In this document: in pieces, positions 1 to 6,311 of the stretch
Position numbering within the stretch: the first letter of the stretch is position 1
Layout: every line of letters begins with the position of its first letter
DNA from: Frankiaceae bacterium
GTDB taxonomy: Bacteria; Actinomycetota; Actinomycetes; JAVEEB01
Assembly (NCBI GenBank): GCA_030840665.1
Contig: JAVEEB010000041.1
Coordinates: forward strand, 1 to 8,724
Direction: 5' to 3'
DNA: 8,724 nucleotides
Made by a program: the position numbers and the translations under genes
The notes under the pieces: model-generated
What the model saw: the letters and a program-made list of their open reading frames with translations, nothing else
Databases searched by the model: none
Told to the model about the DNA's origin: nothing

Positions 1-233
1 TCGCGGCGCAGGTCGAGCACCTGCTCGCCCGCGAGTTCAAGGCGCACAAGCTCGATACCAAGCTGGCGTCGATGTACTCGCAGATGCTCGTCGGCATGGT
101 CGCGTTGACGGGCCAGTGGTGGCTCGAAGTACGCAAGCCCAAGCGGGAGGTCGTGGCGGCCCACGTCGCGAACTTCGCCTGGAACGGCCTGTCCCAGCTG
201 GAACAAAAGCCCAAACTGCTCGCCCAGGAGTAG
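1..233 (+). CDS. TetR/AcrR-family transcriptional regulator, C-terminal fragment
   Basis: This is the 3' end of a gene that begins before the window. The reading frame starts with the codon at position 3 and runs 76 codons to a TAG at 231-233. The visible residues are helical and rich in Trp, Val and Leu, including MLVGMVALTGQWW followed by LEVRKPKREVVAAHVANFAW. This matches, from memory of the family, the last two helices of the ligand-binding and dimerisation domain of actinobacterial TetR-type repressors, which typically end with a W-x-x-R-x-P...AW-x-G-L pattern. The DNA-binding helix-turn-helix lies outside the window, so the family call rests on the C-terminus only and the target genes cannot be named. 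The next gene is on the same strand after a 160-bp spacer. Confidence 0.7.
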   Translation, partial: AAQVEHLLAREFKAHKLDTKLASMYSQMLVGMVALTGQWWLEVRKPKREVVAAHVANFAWNGLSQLEQKPKLLAQE

Positions 234-261
234 GCCGGCACTACCCGCGCGCGCCGCCACT

Positions 262-287
262 CCCGCACCCCCATGCCCCCCACCCCC
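262..287 (-). other. Putative G-quadruplex motif (minus strand) / C-rich i-motif (plus strand)
   Basis: The plus strand has four C-runs of 3, 5, 6 and 5 bases (262-264, 268-272, 276-281, 283-287) separated by 3, 3 and 1 bases. The complementary strand therefore carries four G-runs with very short loops, which fits the usual G-quadruplex pattern. It lies in the 160-bp spacer between the regulator and the DUF72 gene. A small CCCC/GGGG hairpin (284-287 with 292-295) overlaps it. No T-tract follows, so I do not call a terminator. The rest of the spacer shows no gene. Confidence 0.5.
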
Positions 288-376
288 GGGCGGGGCCCTA
301 CGCGGATGTTTCTGATACCCCTGGGCCTCGATTTCTTCCGCTTAGGCAGTCGGTTGGGGGTGACGCTCTCGCCGAG

Positions 377-393
377 GCGGGAAAAGAACCCGC
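377..393 (+). promoter_or_regulatory. Hairpin abutting the DUF72 start codon, overlapping its ribosome-binding region
   Basis: GCGGG (377-381) and CCCGC (389-393) are perfect inverted repeats around a 7-base purine-rich loop AAAAGAA. The 3' arm ends at the base before the ATG at 394. The only purine-rich stretch able to act as a ribosome-binding site for this ATG (GCGGGAAAAGAA) forms the 5' arm and loop. The structure is seen in the sequence; a role in limiting translation is inference. Confidence 0.4.
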
Positions 394-1182
394 ATGACCG
401 TGCTCATCGGTACCTCGGGGTGGATGTACGACCACTGGCGCGACTTCTACTACCCGCGCGGGGTCCCGAAGAGCCGCTGGTTCGAGCACGCACTCGCCGA
501 TTTCCAGACCCTCGAACTCAACGTGTCGTTCTACCGGCTGCCCAAACGGGAGGTCTTCGCCGGCTGGGCGGAGCGCGCGACGACCGACGCCGTCATCACG
601 GTGAAAGCCAGCCGCTATCTAACGCACATCAAACGGCTCAAGGACCCGAAGCCGAGCGTCGACCTGCTGCTGGCGAACGCGACCGCACTCGGCAGGCACC
701 TCGGGCCGATCCTGCTGCAGCTGCCGCCGAAGATGGACGTCGATGTGGCGGGCCTTGCCGAGACTCTCGACGCGTTCCCTGCCGGCCTGCGGATCGCGGT
801 CGAGCCGCGGGACGATCGGTGGTGGACGGACGACGTACGCGACGTACTGACTGAAAGAAATGCTTGTCTCGTCTGGGCGGATCGGGACGACAAACCGGTC
901 TCGCCGTTGTGGCGGACGGCCGACTGGGGGTACGTGCGCTGGCATCACGGGACCGCCGACCCGTGGCCGTATTACTCGCCGCGCGTTCTCGGGGAATGGG
1001 CGGACAGGATCATCGACTTGTACGACGAGAATGAGGACGTGTACGCGTACTTCAACAACGACCCCGCCGGTGGGGCCCTCGTGAACTCGATCGACTTCGC
1101 CGAGGAGCTCGACAAGCGGGGCCGCAGCCGGTCCCGCGTGCCGGACCGGAGCGTATTCACGGTGCCATTTCCCATCGCATGA
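394..1182 (+). CDS. DUF72 domain-containing protein (YecE-like)
   Basis: The gene encodes 262 residues, a normal length for the DUF72/YecE family. Features seen include the N-terminal IGTSGWMYDHWRDFYYP, then the ELNVSFYRLP segment, KASRYLTHIKRLKD (about residues 71-84), GPILLQLPP, the acidic IAVEPRDDRWW segment, WADRDDKPV and the C-terminal VYAYFNNDPAGGALVN. These are the hallmark blocks of the family, whose known structures form a TIM-barrel-like fold. Its biochemical activity is not established, so no reaction is assigned. The protein has no signal peptide or membrane segment and should be cytoplasmic. The ATG at 394 is chosen because the conserved block begins immediately after it and a purine-rich stretch precedes it. 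It converges on upp with 15 bp between the stop codons; no bidirectional terminator is evident. Confidence 0.93.
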   Translation: MTVLIGTSGWMYDHWRDFYYPRGVPKSRWFEHALADFQTLELNVSFYRLPKREVFAGWAERATTDAVITVKASRYLTHIKRLKDPKPSVDLLLANATALGRHLGPILLQLPPKMDVDVAGLAETLDAFPAGLRIAVEPRDDRWWTDDVRDVLTERNACLVWADRDDKPVSPLWRTADWGYVRWHHGTADPWPYYSPRVLGEWADRIIDLYDENEDVYAYFNNDPAGGALVNSIDFAEELDKRGRSRSRVPDRSVFTVPFPIA

Positions 1183-1197
1183 TCCTGCAGACAACCA

Positions 1198-1839
1198 CTA
1201 GTGGGCGAGGCCGTAGAGGCGGTCACCCGCGTCCCCGAGGCCCGGGACGATGAAGCCTCTGCTGTCGAGGTGCTGGTCGAGGGCGCCGGTGACCACGGTG
1301 ATGCTGAGTGCGTCGTCGGGGAACGCCACCTCCAAGGCGCTGACCCCTTCAGGCGCCGCCAGTAGGCAGATGGCGGTGACCTCCGAGGCGCCGCGGCCGG
1401 CGAGGTAGCTGATGGCCTGCCTCATCGTGCCGCCCGTCGCCAGCATGGGGTCGAGCAGGAAGCAGTGGCGCCCTGTCAGATCGGCGGGTAGCCGCTCGGC
1501 GTACGTGGCGGGCTGGAGCGTCAGCTCGTCGCGCACGATGCCGAGGAAGCCGACCTCGGCCATCGGCAGCATCCGCTGCATGCCGTCGAGCATGCCGAGA
1601 CCGGCCCGCAGGATAGGCACGATGACGGCGCGCGAGGCAGCGATGTTGACGCCCGTCGTCACGGTCAACGGCGTGACCACGGTGACGGACGTGACGGGCA
1701 TGTCGCGCGTCGCTTCATACGCCAGCAGTGTCACCAGCTCGTCGACGAGCCGCCGGAAGGTGGGCGAGTCGGTGCGCTGGTCGCGCAGCTTGGTGAGCTT
1801 GTGGCCGACGAGCGGGTGCGAGACAACCTGTAGGCGCAT
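1198..1839 (-). CDS. upp: Uracil phosphoribosyltransferase
   Basis: This enzyme converts uracil and 5-phosphoribosyl diphosphate (PRPP) to UMP and pyrophosphate, the uracil salvage step of pyrimidine metabolism, in the cytoplasm. The 213 residues are close to the usual length of about 208-210. Visible family blocks are [15 protein letters not shown] near the N-terminus, [22 protein letters not shown] (about 25-46), [10 protein letters not shown] (about 74-83), the PRPP loop [11 protein letters not shown] (about 128-138), and the C-terminal uracil-binding [16 protein letters not shown] (about 195-210). The catalytic set looks intact. The ATG at 1837-1839 fits the family N-terminus. No clear Shine-Dalgarno sequence precedes it on the minus strand, so the mRNA may have a very short leader. 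It is divergent from the secreted-protein array and is probably an independent housekeeping gene. Confidence 0.97.
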   Translation of the reverse strand: MRLQVVSHPLVGHKLTKLRDQRTDSPTFRRLVDELVTLLAYEATRDMPVTSVTVVTPLTVTTGVNIAASRAVIVPILRAGLGMLDGMQRMLPMAEVGFLGIVRDELTLQPATYAERLPADLTGRHCFLLDPMLATGGTMRQAISYLAGRGASEVTAICLLAAPEGVSALEVAFPDDALSITVVTGALDQHLDSRGFIVPGLGDAGDRLYGLAH

Positions 1840-1889
1840 GGTGTGACGCTATCCGAAACCAAGTCGGGGCCTCGGTGCGTGGGGAAGTC
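1840..1889. promoter_or_regulatory. Short divergent spacer between upp and the secreted-protein array
   Basis: About 35-50 bp separate the upp start from the candidate starts of the first A gene (1875 or 1890). Any promoter for the array must therefore overlap this spacer and the 5' end of upp. A TAGCGT hexamer read on the minus strand (1846-1851) could be a -10 element for upp, but I see no convincing -35 partner for either direction. The location is certain; the promoter assignment is inference. Confidence 0.3.
1881..1887 (+). promoter_or_regulatory. Candidate ribosome-binding site for the first A gene
   Basis: GGGGAAG sits just before the GTG at 1890 and inside the alternative five-codon-longer reading from GTG 1875. 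It is the main reason for preferring 1890. A second GGGG (1866-1869) lies similarly upstream of 1875, so the choice is not settled. Confidence 0.4.
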
Positions 1890-3008
1890 GTGACCACCCT
1901 TTCCCGCTTCCTGCGTCCCGTCGTCGCCCTTGCTCTGTGTTTCTCGCTCGCGACTCCCGCGTTCGCGGCGACGGCGCCCGTCGGCGGCCTACCCGATCCG
2001 TCGACCGCCCCGCAGTTGCTCGACGTGCAGTTGAGCGAGTCGGCCATCACCGTCTCGGGGCTCGGCGTCCATGACGTCAACATTCGGTTGCACCTGACGT
2101 CGCCCGTCGGCGTCGCTGACGGCCCAGGGGATCCGGCCCTGAGCGACACACCCGCCGCCTATTTCACTCGCACCTCCGTCGGCCGCGGGAATGGCGGCGT
2201 GACGGTCGGGAAATTCCTGCTCACGAGTGGAACGGCGGAGGACGGCTGGTGGGAAGCCGTAGCCGCCGTGACGGCAGGCACGGACGGCACGCTCACAGTC
2301 GCACGCGTGTATGCCCAATCGACCCACGGGGAGTATCTCGTCGTTGATCCGCGGACGCTCGGCATTGATGCGCACCTGCAGGTGACCGGGTCGCACGCCG
2401 CGGCGTTCACCATCCACCAGACCCCCGACCCCGTGGCGACCGGACACGCCGTCACGTTCTTCGGCACGGTGACGGACCTCGACACGGGTGCGCCGTTCGC
2501 GGGTGTCAGCGCTGGTGCCAATTTCGACACTGGGTGCCTGGACAGTGGCACTGGCGGGGCTCTCACGTCGGCGAGCGGCAGCTGGCGCCAGGTGTACGCA
2601 AAGTGGAACTACGCCGACCTGCTCAGTTGCGCGGGCGCCGGCGGCCTGTCGCCGACGGGGTCGGGCTTCGTCATCTATGCGTACGCGGACGACGGTCACT
2701 GGGGCGGCTTCACCCCGGACTTCCGGGAATGGGTCACCGCGAGGGCGGCCACGGCAACAGTGCGTGTGGGCGGCACGGTGACGGTCACTGGCCAGTCGAG
2801 CGCGCTGGTCAAGCGCGTGGTGTTGCAGCGCATCGTCGGCCGCTCCTGGCGAACGGTCGGCGCGGCCACTACCAGGCAATCGGGCCGCTTCATGCTCGTC
2901 GCGCAACCGCCCGCACGCGGCACCTATCACTACCGCGTGTTGCGGCCGGGGACGCGCTACCACGAGTTCCCGGCGACGTCGGCGCCGTTCGTCCTCGTGG
3001 CTCGATAA
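1890..3008 (+). CDS. Secreted beta-rich / Ig-like protein, family A copy 1
   Basis: I do not recognise a named function. The 372 residues start with a Sec-type signal peptide: basic start, hydrophobic core, and a likely cut after TPAFA (residue 26). The mature part reads as three modules. The first (about 40-168) begins PQLLDVQLSESAITVSG and contains GWWEAVAAVTAG and VVDPRTLGIDAHLQVTG. The second (about 172-285) starts TPDPVATGHAVTFFGTVTDL, the style of bacterial Ig-like or carboxypeptidase-regulatory folds, and holds the only mature cysteines (216 and 247), probably a disulphide. The third (about 288-372) has the actinobacterial pattern VVLQR...SWRTVG...SGRFMLVAQPP...YHYRVLRPG seen in many exported Ig-like modules. 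There is no lipobox, LPXTG motif or C-terminal membrane helix, so it is probably released. GTG 1890 is preferred for its GGGGAAG; GTG 1875 would add five residues. The next gene starts 3 nt after the stop. Confidence 0.85.
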   Translation: MTTLSRFLRPVVALALCFSLATPAFAATAPVGGLPDPSTAPQLLDVQLSESAITVSGLGVHDVNIRLHLTSPVGVADGPGDPALSDTPAAYFTRTSVGRGNGGVTVGKFLLTSGTAEDGWWEAVAAVTAGTDGTLTVARVYAQSTHGEYLVVDPRTLGIDAHLQVTGSHAAAFTIHQTPDPVATGHAVTFFGTVTDLDTGAPFAGVSAGANFDTGCLDSGTGGALTSASGSWRQVYAKWNYADLLSCAGAGGLSPTGSGFVIYAYADDGHWGGFTPDFREWVTARAATATVRVGGTVTVTGQSSALVKRVVLQRIVGRSWRTVGAATTRQSGRFMLVAQPPARGTYHYRVLRPGTRYHEFPATSAPFVLVAR

Positions 3009-3011
3009 CGC

Positions 3012-5186
3012 GTGAAACCACTTCGCGCTCGCGTGCGTGTGCGGGGGGTGATGACCTTGACGCGCCTCGCGCGCATTGCGTCCGTTGTCGGCGTGAGCGT
3101 GTGCCTCGCCGTCACCCCCGCGTTCGCCGCGACCGCGCCGGTAGCGGTGGACCCGCCGGGCACGGTGTCGCTCGCCGCGGACGAGAGCGTTCCGGCGCGT
3201 ACGACAATCGTCGGCGCCTCGGACGAGTGGGTCGCGTACGGGTCAGGCCCGTACGACAACCGGACGTATCACGCGACGTCGCTGCGCGACGGCCACACGG
3301 TCGACCTCGGCGGCTTCGGTGATCGGCCCTACCTCACGGGCGCCATGGTCGTCGTCCCGCACGTGGATCAACTGGAATGGACGGACCTCGACACGGGCGA
3401 GAGCGGCACGGCGCTGTTCCCGCGGGGCAGGTTTGCCGGTGCGACGCCAACCGGTTGGCTGCTCTTGGCCGGTCCCACCGGCGCCGCGTTCATCGACGCG
3501 CGCAGCGGTGCCGTCACTCCGGTCGGCCTGCCCGCCGGCTCGCAGGTGGTCGCAGCGGAAGTGCAGTTCGGACCGAGCGGCGTCGTGCTCCGAACGAAAG
3601 TCGCGCAGACGTCGATTTTCATTGCGTACAACTCACCCGCCACCGCAACGTCCCTCGCGGTTCGCACGGGCGGTTGCAACTTTGTGACCGCACCGGAGAT
3701 CGCGTGCGGTGGCTACTACACCGTGCGGCTCATCCCACTGGACGGCTCGGCGGTCCGTTCGTGGCCGGTCGCGGAGCCGGCCTACCTGGTGGCCGTCACA
3801 GCCACGCGCGTCGGCTGGAATGACCCCGACGGACTGTTCCACACGTCGGACACTGACGGGCAGAACCGGCTCGACTCGACGGGACCGATCGACGTACAGG
3901 CCGCAACGTCTCAAGGTTTCCTGTACGTCGGCGGCTCGTCCGCCGCGGACGCGGGCATCTACCTCCTTCCGGACATCGGCGCGACGCCCACGGAGGTCGT
4001 CTCGCTGGGCGCTGGTGTGGTGCGCGCCGACACGATCGCGCTGGGTCCGGGTCGCGTCGCGTGGATAGACAACGCGTCATCGACGCGCGCCGTGTGGTCG
4101 GAACGAGTCGGGGCGCACGCTGCCCAAGTCGTCGCAGGCCCTCGGGAGCTACTCGCCACAGCGCCAACGAGCCGCCTCGCGACACGCGGCTACCTCGCGG
4201 TGTCGGGCACGCGCACCGTCTACGGCAGCCTTTCCGACCTATACCTGAATGACGGCGGTAAGACGACGACGATTTGGCATACGACGGACACGGCCGCCCG
4301 ATCGCCCTCGGTCAACTCGATCCAACTCTCGGGCACACGGCTGCTCGTCGATCACGACTACCTGACGACCATCATCGACGTCCGGACCCGGGCGGTGCTC
4401 TACTCGGTCAAGGCGCTGCTCCTGCCAGTGCTGCGCGGCGACTTTCTCGTGTACACGCAGGTCAACGGAGCCATTTGGCGCAAGAATCTCGTTACCGGCG
4501 TGCTCACACAGGTGCAGTCTGCACAGGGCAAATATGTCTACACCCAGAAGATCAAAGTCGAGGGCGATTACGTCGCCTGGCAGGGCACGGGCGCCGTCAG
4601 GTACCGCAACGCGCGCACACGCACCGCGATCGTGACGTTGCCCAGGACGGAGTACCTGGTCGGCCTCAGCGGGGCTGGTGTCGTGACGGCACAGTTCACG
4701 GGGTCACAGTCCTCATTGCTTTTTCGGAGGTACGGCTCACGCATCGCGACGACGATAGGGACGACCAAAGACGTCGGCTCAGCGGTCATCGACGGGGCAG
4801 TCATCGCCTGGATAGACAGCACCGGGCTCCCCAAGGTCGCGCCGCTTCCAGGCGGTAGCGGACGCGCCCAACTGCTGGGCCGGGCATCGGCCTCGCGCAT
4901 CACAAGTGCGTCGGGCTCGTGGACCGGCGAGTGGGACGCTTCGGCTCCGCTGACGTCCTGCTCCGTGCTGTTCATCTCGGGGCGCACGACCGTGCGCACT
5001 GTGGCGTGCGATGCGGCTGCCATGGCCGTCGGCGTCGCCGCCGTGACCTGGGACGGGCGCACTCGCGGGGGCCGGGCGGTCACCGGAACGGTCGCCTGGC
5101 GACTTGTCGCCGCCAACAGCGCCGGATCCGTGCTGCGCGAAGACGGCGCCATCGCACCGATCACGGGGACGCTGGTCGCACGATGA
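3012..5186 (+). CDS. Secreted beta-propeller-like protein with FlgD-type Ig-like C-terminus, family B copy 1
   Basis: No named function is recognised. The protein has 724 residues from GTG 3012. A signal peptide with a long basic start ends at TPAFA (about residue 39). From about 57 to 620 the chain repeats a hydrophobic-strand motif roughly every 40 residues, for example DEWVAYG, AMVVVP, GWLLLA, GRVAWID, GTRLLVD, GDFLVYT, GDYVAW and GAVIAWI. Many are followed by a D-x-x-T/S-G turn, as in TDLDTG and IDARSG. I count 13 or 14 units, consistent with two stacked beta-propellers. Residues 634-724 resemble the FlgD Ig-like module (VTWDGRTRGGRAV...AWRLVAAN). The four mature cysteines form two close pairs (222/232 and 650/666). 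No catalytic motif is visible. The start could instead be GTG 3048 or ATG 3051, which have G-rich sequence upstream; 3012 is kept because its peptide register is conserved in copy 2. The stop overlaps the next candidate ATG (ATGA). Confidence 0.85.
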   Translation: MKPLRARVRVRGVMTLTRLARIASVVGVSVCLAVTPAFAATAPVAVDPPGTVSLAADESVPARTTIVGASDEWVAYGSGPYDNRTYHATSLRDGHTVDLGGFGDRPYLTGAMVVVPHVDQLEWTDLDTGESGTALFPRGRFAGATPTGWLLLAGPTGAAFIDARSGAVTPVGLPAGSQVVAAEVQFGPSGVVLRTKVAQTSIFIAYNSPATATSLAVRTGGCNFVTAPEIACGGYYTVRLIPLDGSAVRSWPVAEPAYLVAVTATRVGWNDPDGLFHTSDTDGQNRLDSTGPIDVQAATSQGFLYVGGSSAADAGIYLLPDIGATPTEVVSLGAGVVRADTIALGPGRVAWIDNASSTRAVWSERVGAHAAQVVAGPRELLATAPTSRLATRGYLAVSGTRTVYGSLSDLYLNDGGKTTTIWHTTDTAARSPSVNSIQLSGTRLLVDHDYLTTIIDVRTRAVLYSVKALLLPVLRGDFLVYTQVNGAIWRKNLVTGVLTQVQSAQGKYVYTQKIKVEGDYVAWQGTGAVRYRNARTRTAIVTLPRTEYLVGLSGAGVVTAQFTGSQSSLLFRRYGSRIATTIGTTKDVGSAVIDGAVIAWIDSTGLPKVAPLPGGSGRAQLLGRASASRITSASGSWTGEWDASAPLTSCSVLFISGRTTVRTVACDAAAMAVGVAAVTWDGRTRGGRAVTGTVAWRLVAANSAGSVLREDGAIAPITGTLVAR

Positions 5187-5192
5187 AGGGGA
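5186..5192 (+). promoter_or_regulatory. Ribosome-binding site for the second A gene
   Basis: AAGGGGA lies 5 nt before the GTG at 5198 and is the best Shine-Dalgarno-like sequence in the array. It overlaps the last base of the preceding stop codon (TGA 5184-5186), as expected for translational coupling. It favours GTG 5198 over the overlapping ATG at 5183. Confidence 0.55.
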
Positions 5193-5197
5193 CTTCT

Positions 5198-6286
5198 GTG
5201 AGAGTACGAAAGTGTTCCATCGCCGCACTGGCGTTACTGTCGACACTCGCGGTCACACCCGCCGCGCACTCAGACGCATCGACCGCGCCGCAGCTGCTCG
5301 ACGTGCAACTCAGCGAAACCGCCGCTACCGTGTCCGGCCTCGAATGGCACGATGTCGTGGTTCGGCTGCATCTCACGTCGCCCATCGGGATCGCCCCCAC
5401 GACCGACACGGAGGGCTCCACCTACCCGTCGGTCCGGTTCGATCGCACAGGCGCAGGGCGTGGCCAGGTGCAGGTCGCACCGGACGGCCCCGCATTCACC
5501 CTTGCGAGTGGCACGCCGCAGGATGGCTGGTGGCAAGGACTCGTGCACGTGACAGCCGGTTACGACGGCACGTTCACAGTCACGCACGTCTGGGCAATGC
5601 AATCAGACTTTACGGCCGTCTTGTCGGTGGACCCGCGGACAATCGGGATCAACGCACAGCTGCAAGTGACGGGAGTCAACATCCCGCACGTGACCATCAA
5701 GCAGGCGCCGGACCCCGTCGTGAACGGGAGTTCCCTCACATTGACCGGCACCGTTACCGGCGTGGACACAGGCCTGCCGTTCGCCGGCGTCACCGTTGGC
5801 GTCCGCGTCGACACGGCGTGCATCGGGAGCCCCACAGGGCCAGGCTTTCCGACGGCGGCAGACGGCAGTTGGCACCAGGCGTTCCCGAAGTGGGACGCGT
5901 CAGAGTTGAACTGCGCGTTCATCGCCGCCGCACACAATCCGAGCGCGACCGACAACGGCATCGCGGAGTACGTCGGGCTTTTCAACATCGACCCCGATTT
6001 CCACGAGTGGATCAGTGCGCAGCTGGCATCCGGGACCGTGCGCGCGGGCGGCGCCGTCGCGGTCACCGGCAAGTCCAGTGCAATACGCGAGCCACTGATC
6101 CTGCAGCGCCTCGTCCGCAGCACGTGGCGCACGGTGGGCACGTCGACAGTTCGATTGTCCGGCCGCTTCACCCTCGTCGCGCAACCGCCTTCGCGTGGCA
6201 CCTGGCGCTATCGAGTGTTGCGCGTGCCGACGCGGCACAACGAGTTCGCCGCTTCGTCGTCCGTGCGGATCCTCGTCGCGACATAG
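5198..6286 (+). CDS. Secreted beta-rich / Ig-like protein, family A copy 2
   Basis: This is a paralogue of the gene at 1890-3008, with 362 residues from GTG 5198 or 367 from ATG 5183. The signal peptide (RVRK start, core IAALALLSTLAV, probable cut near AHS, about residue 25) differs from copy 1, but the mature protein begins with nearly the same STAPQLLDVQLS. The same three modules follow: DGWWQGLVHVTAG and SVDPRTIGINAQLQVTG in the first; QAPDPVVNGSSLTLTGTVTG in the second, with the conserved cysteine pair in TACIGS and LNCAF; and LILQRLVRSTWRTVG, SGRFTLVAQPP and WRYRVLRVPT in the third. The segments least like copy 1 are the stretch after RLHLTSP and the part around the cysteines. There is no anchor. 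ATG 5183 overlaps the previous stop, but AAGGGGA supports GTG 5198. Role unknown; an extracellular binding or structural part is inferred. Confidence 0.85.
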   Translation: MRVRKCSIAALALLSTLAVTPAAHSDASTAPQLLDVQLSETAATVSGLEWHDVVVRLHLTSPIGIAPTTDTEGSTYPSVRFDRTGAGRGQVQVAPDGPAFTLASGTPQDGWWQGLVHVTAGYDGTFTVTHVWAMQSDFTAVLSVDPRTIGINAQLQVTGVNIPHVTIKQAPDPVVNGSSLTLTGTVTGVDTGLPFAGVTVGVRVDTACIGSPTGPGFPTAADGSWHQAFPKWDASELNCAFIAAAHNPSATDNGIAEYVGLFNIDPDFHEWISAQLASGTVRAGGAVAVTGKSSAIREPLILQRLVRSTWRTVGTSTVRLSGRFTLVAQPPSRGTWRYRVLRVPTRHNEFAASSSVRILVAT

Positions 6287-6311
6287 CGGCCTGAAACCAT
6301 CGCGGACGCGT

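Noticed and set aside
284..295. CCCC-GGGC-GGGG hairpin as an intrinsic terminator of the TetR-type gene
   Set aside because: The stem is only 4-5 bp and no U-tract follows it. The C-run arrangement is better described as a quadruplex/i-motif candidate.
1195..1204. Perfect palindrome CCACTAGTGG over the upp stop codon as a bidirectional terminator or operator
   Set aside because: It has no loop and no T-tract, and is too short to separate from chance. It is recorded only because it sits at the convergent junction.
1890..1967. Lipoprotein signal (cysteine in the hydrophobic core of the first A gene)
   Set aside because: The residues before this cysteine (L-A-L) do not fit the lipobox, which needs a small residue at -1, and a good signal peptidase I site (AFA) follows.
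1989..2963. 324-codon open frame on the minus strand opposite the first A gene
   Set aside because: It is an Arg/Ala/Gly-rich product typical of the antisense frame of a high-GC gene. The plus-strand frame has a signal peptide, motifs and a paralogue, while the minus frame has none.
4919..5182. Long upstream extension of the second A gene into the B gene
   Set aside because: It overlaps 260 bp of conserved B coding sequence (the FlgD-like module), encodes low-complexity basic sequence, and would bury the signal peptide internally. The start is placed at 5198 (or 5183).
6195..6311. ATG 6195 as start of the second B gene
   Set aside because: It lies inside the conserved C-terminal module of the second A gene, would move the signal peptide about 40 residues inwards, and has no counterpart in copy 1.
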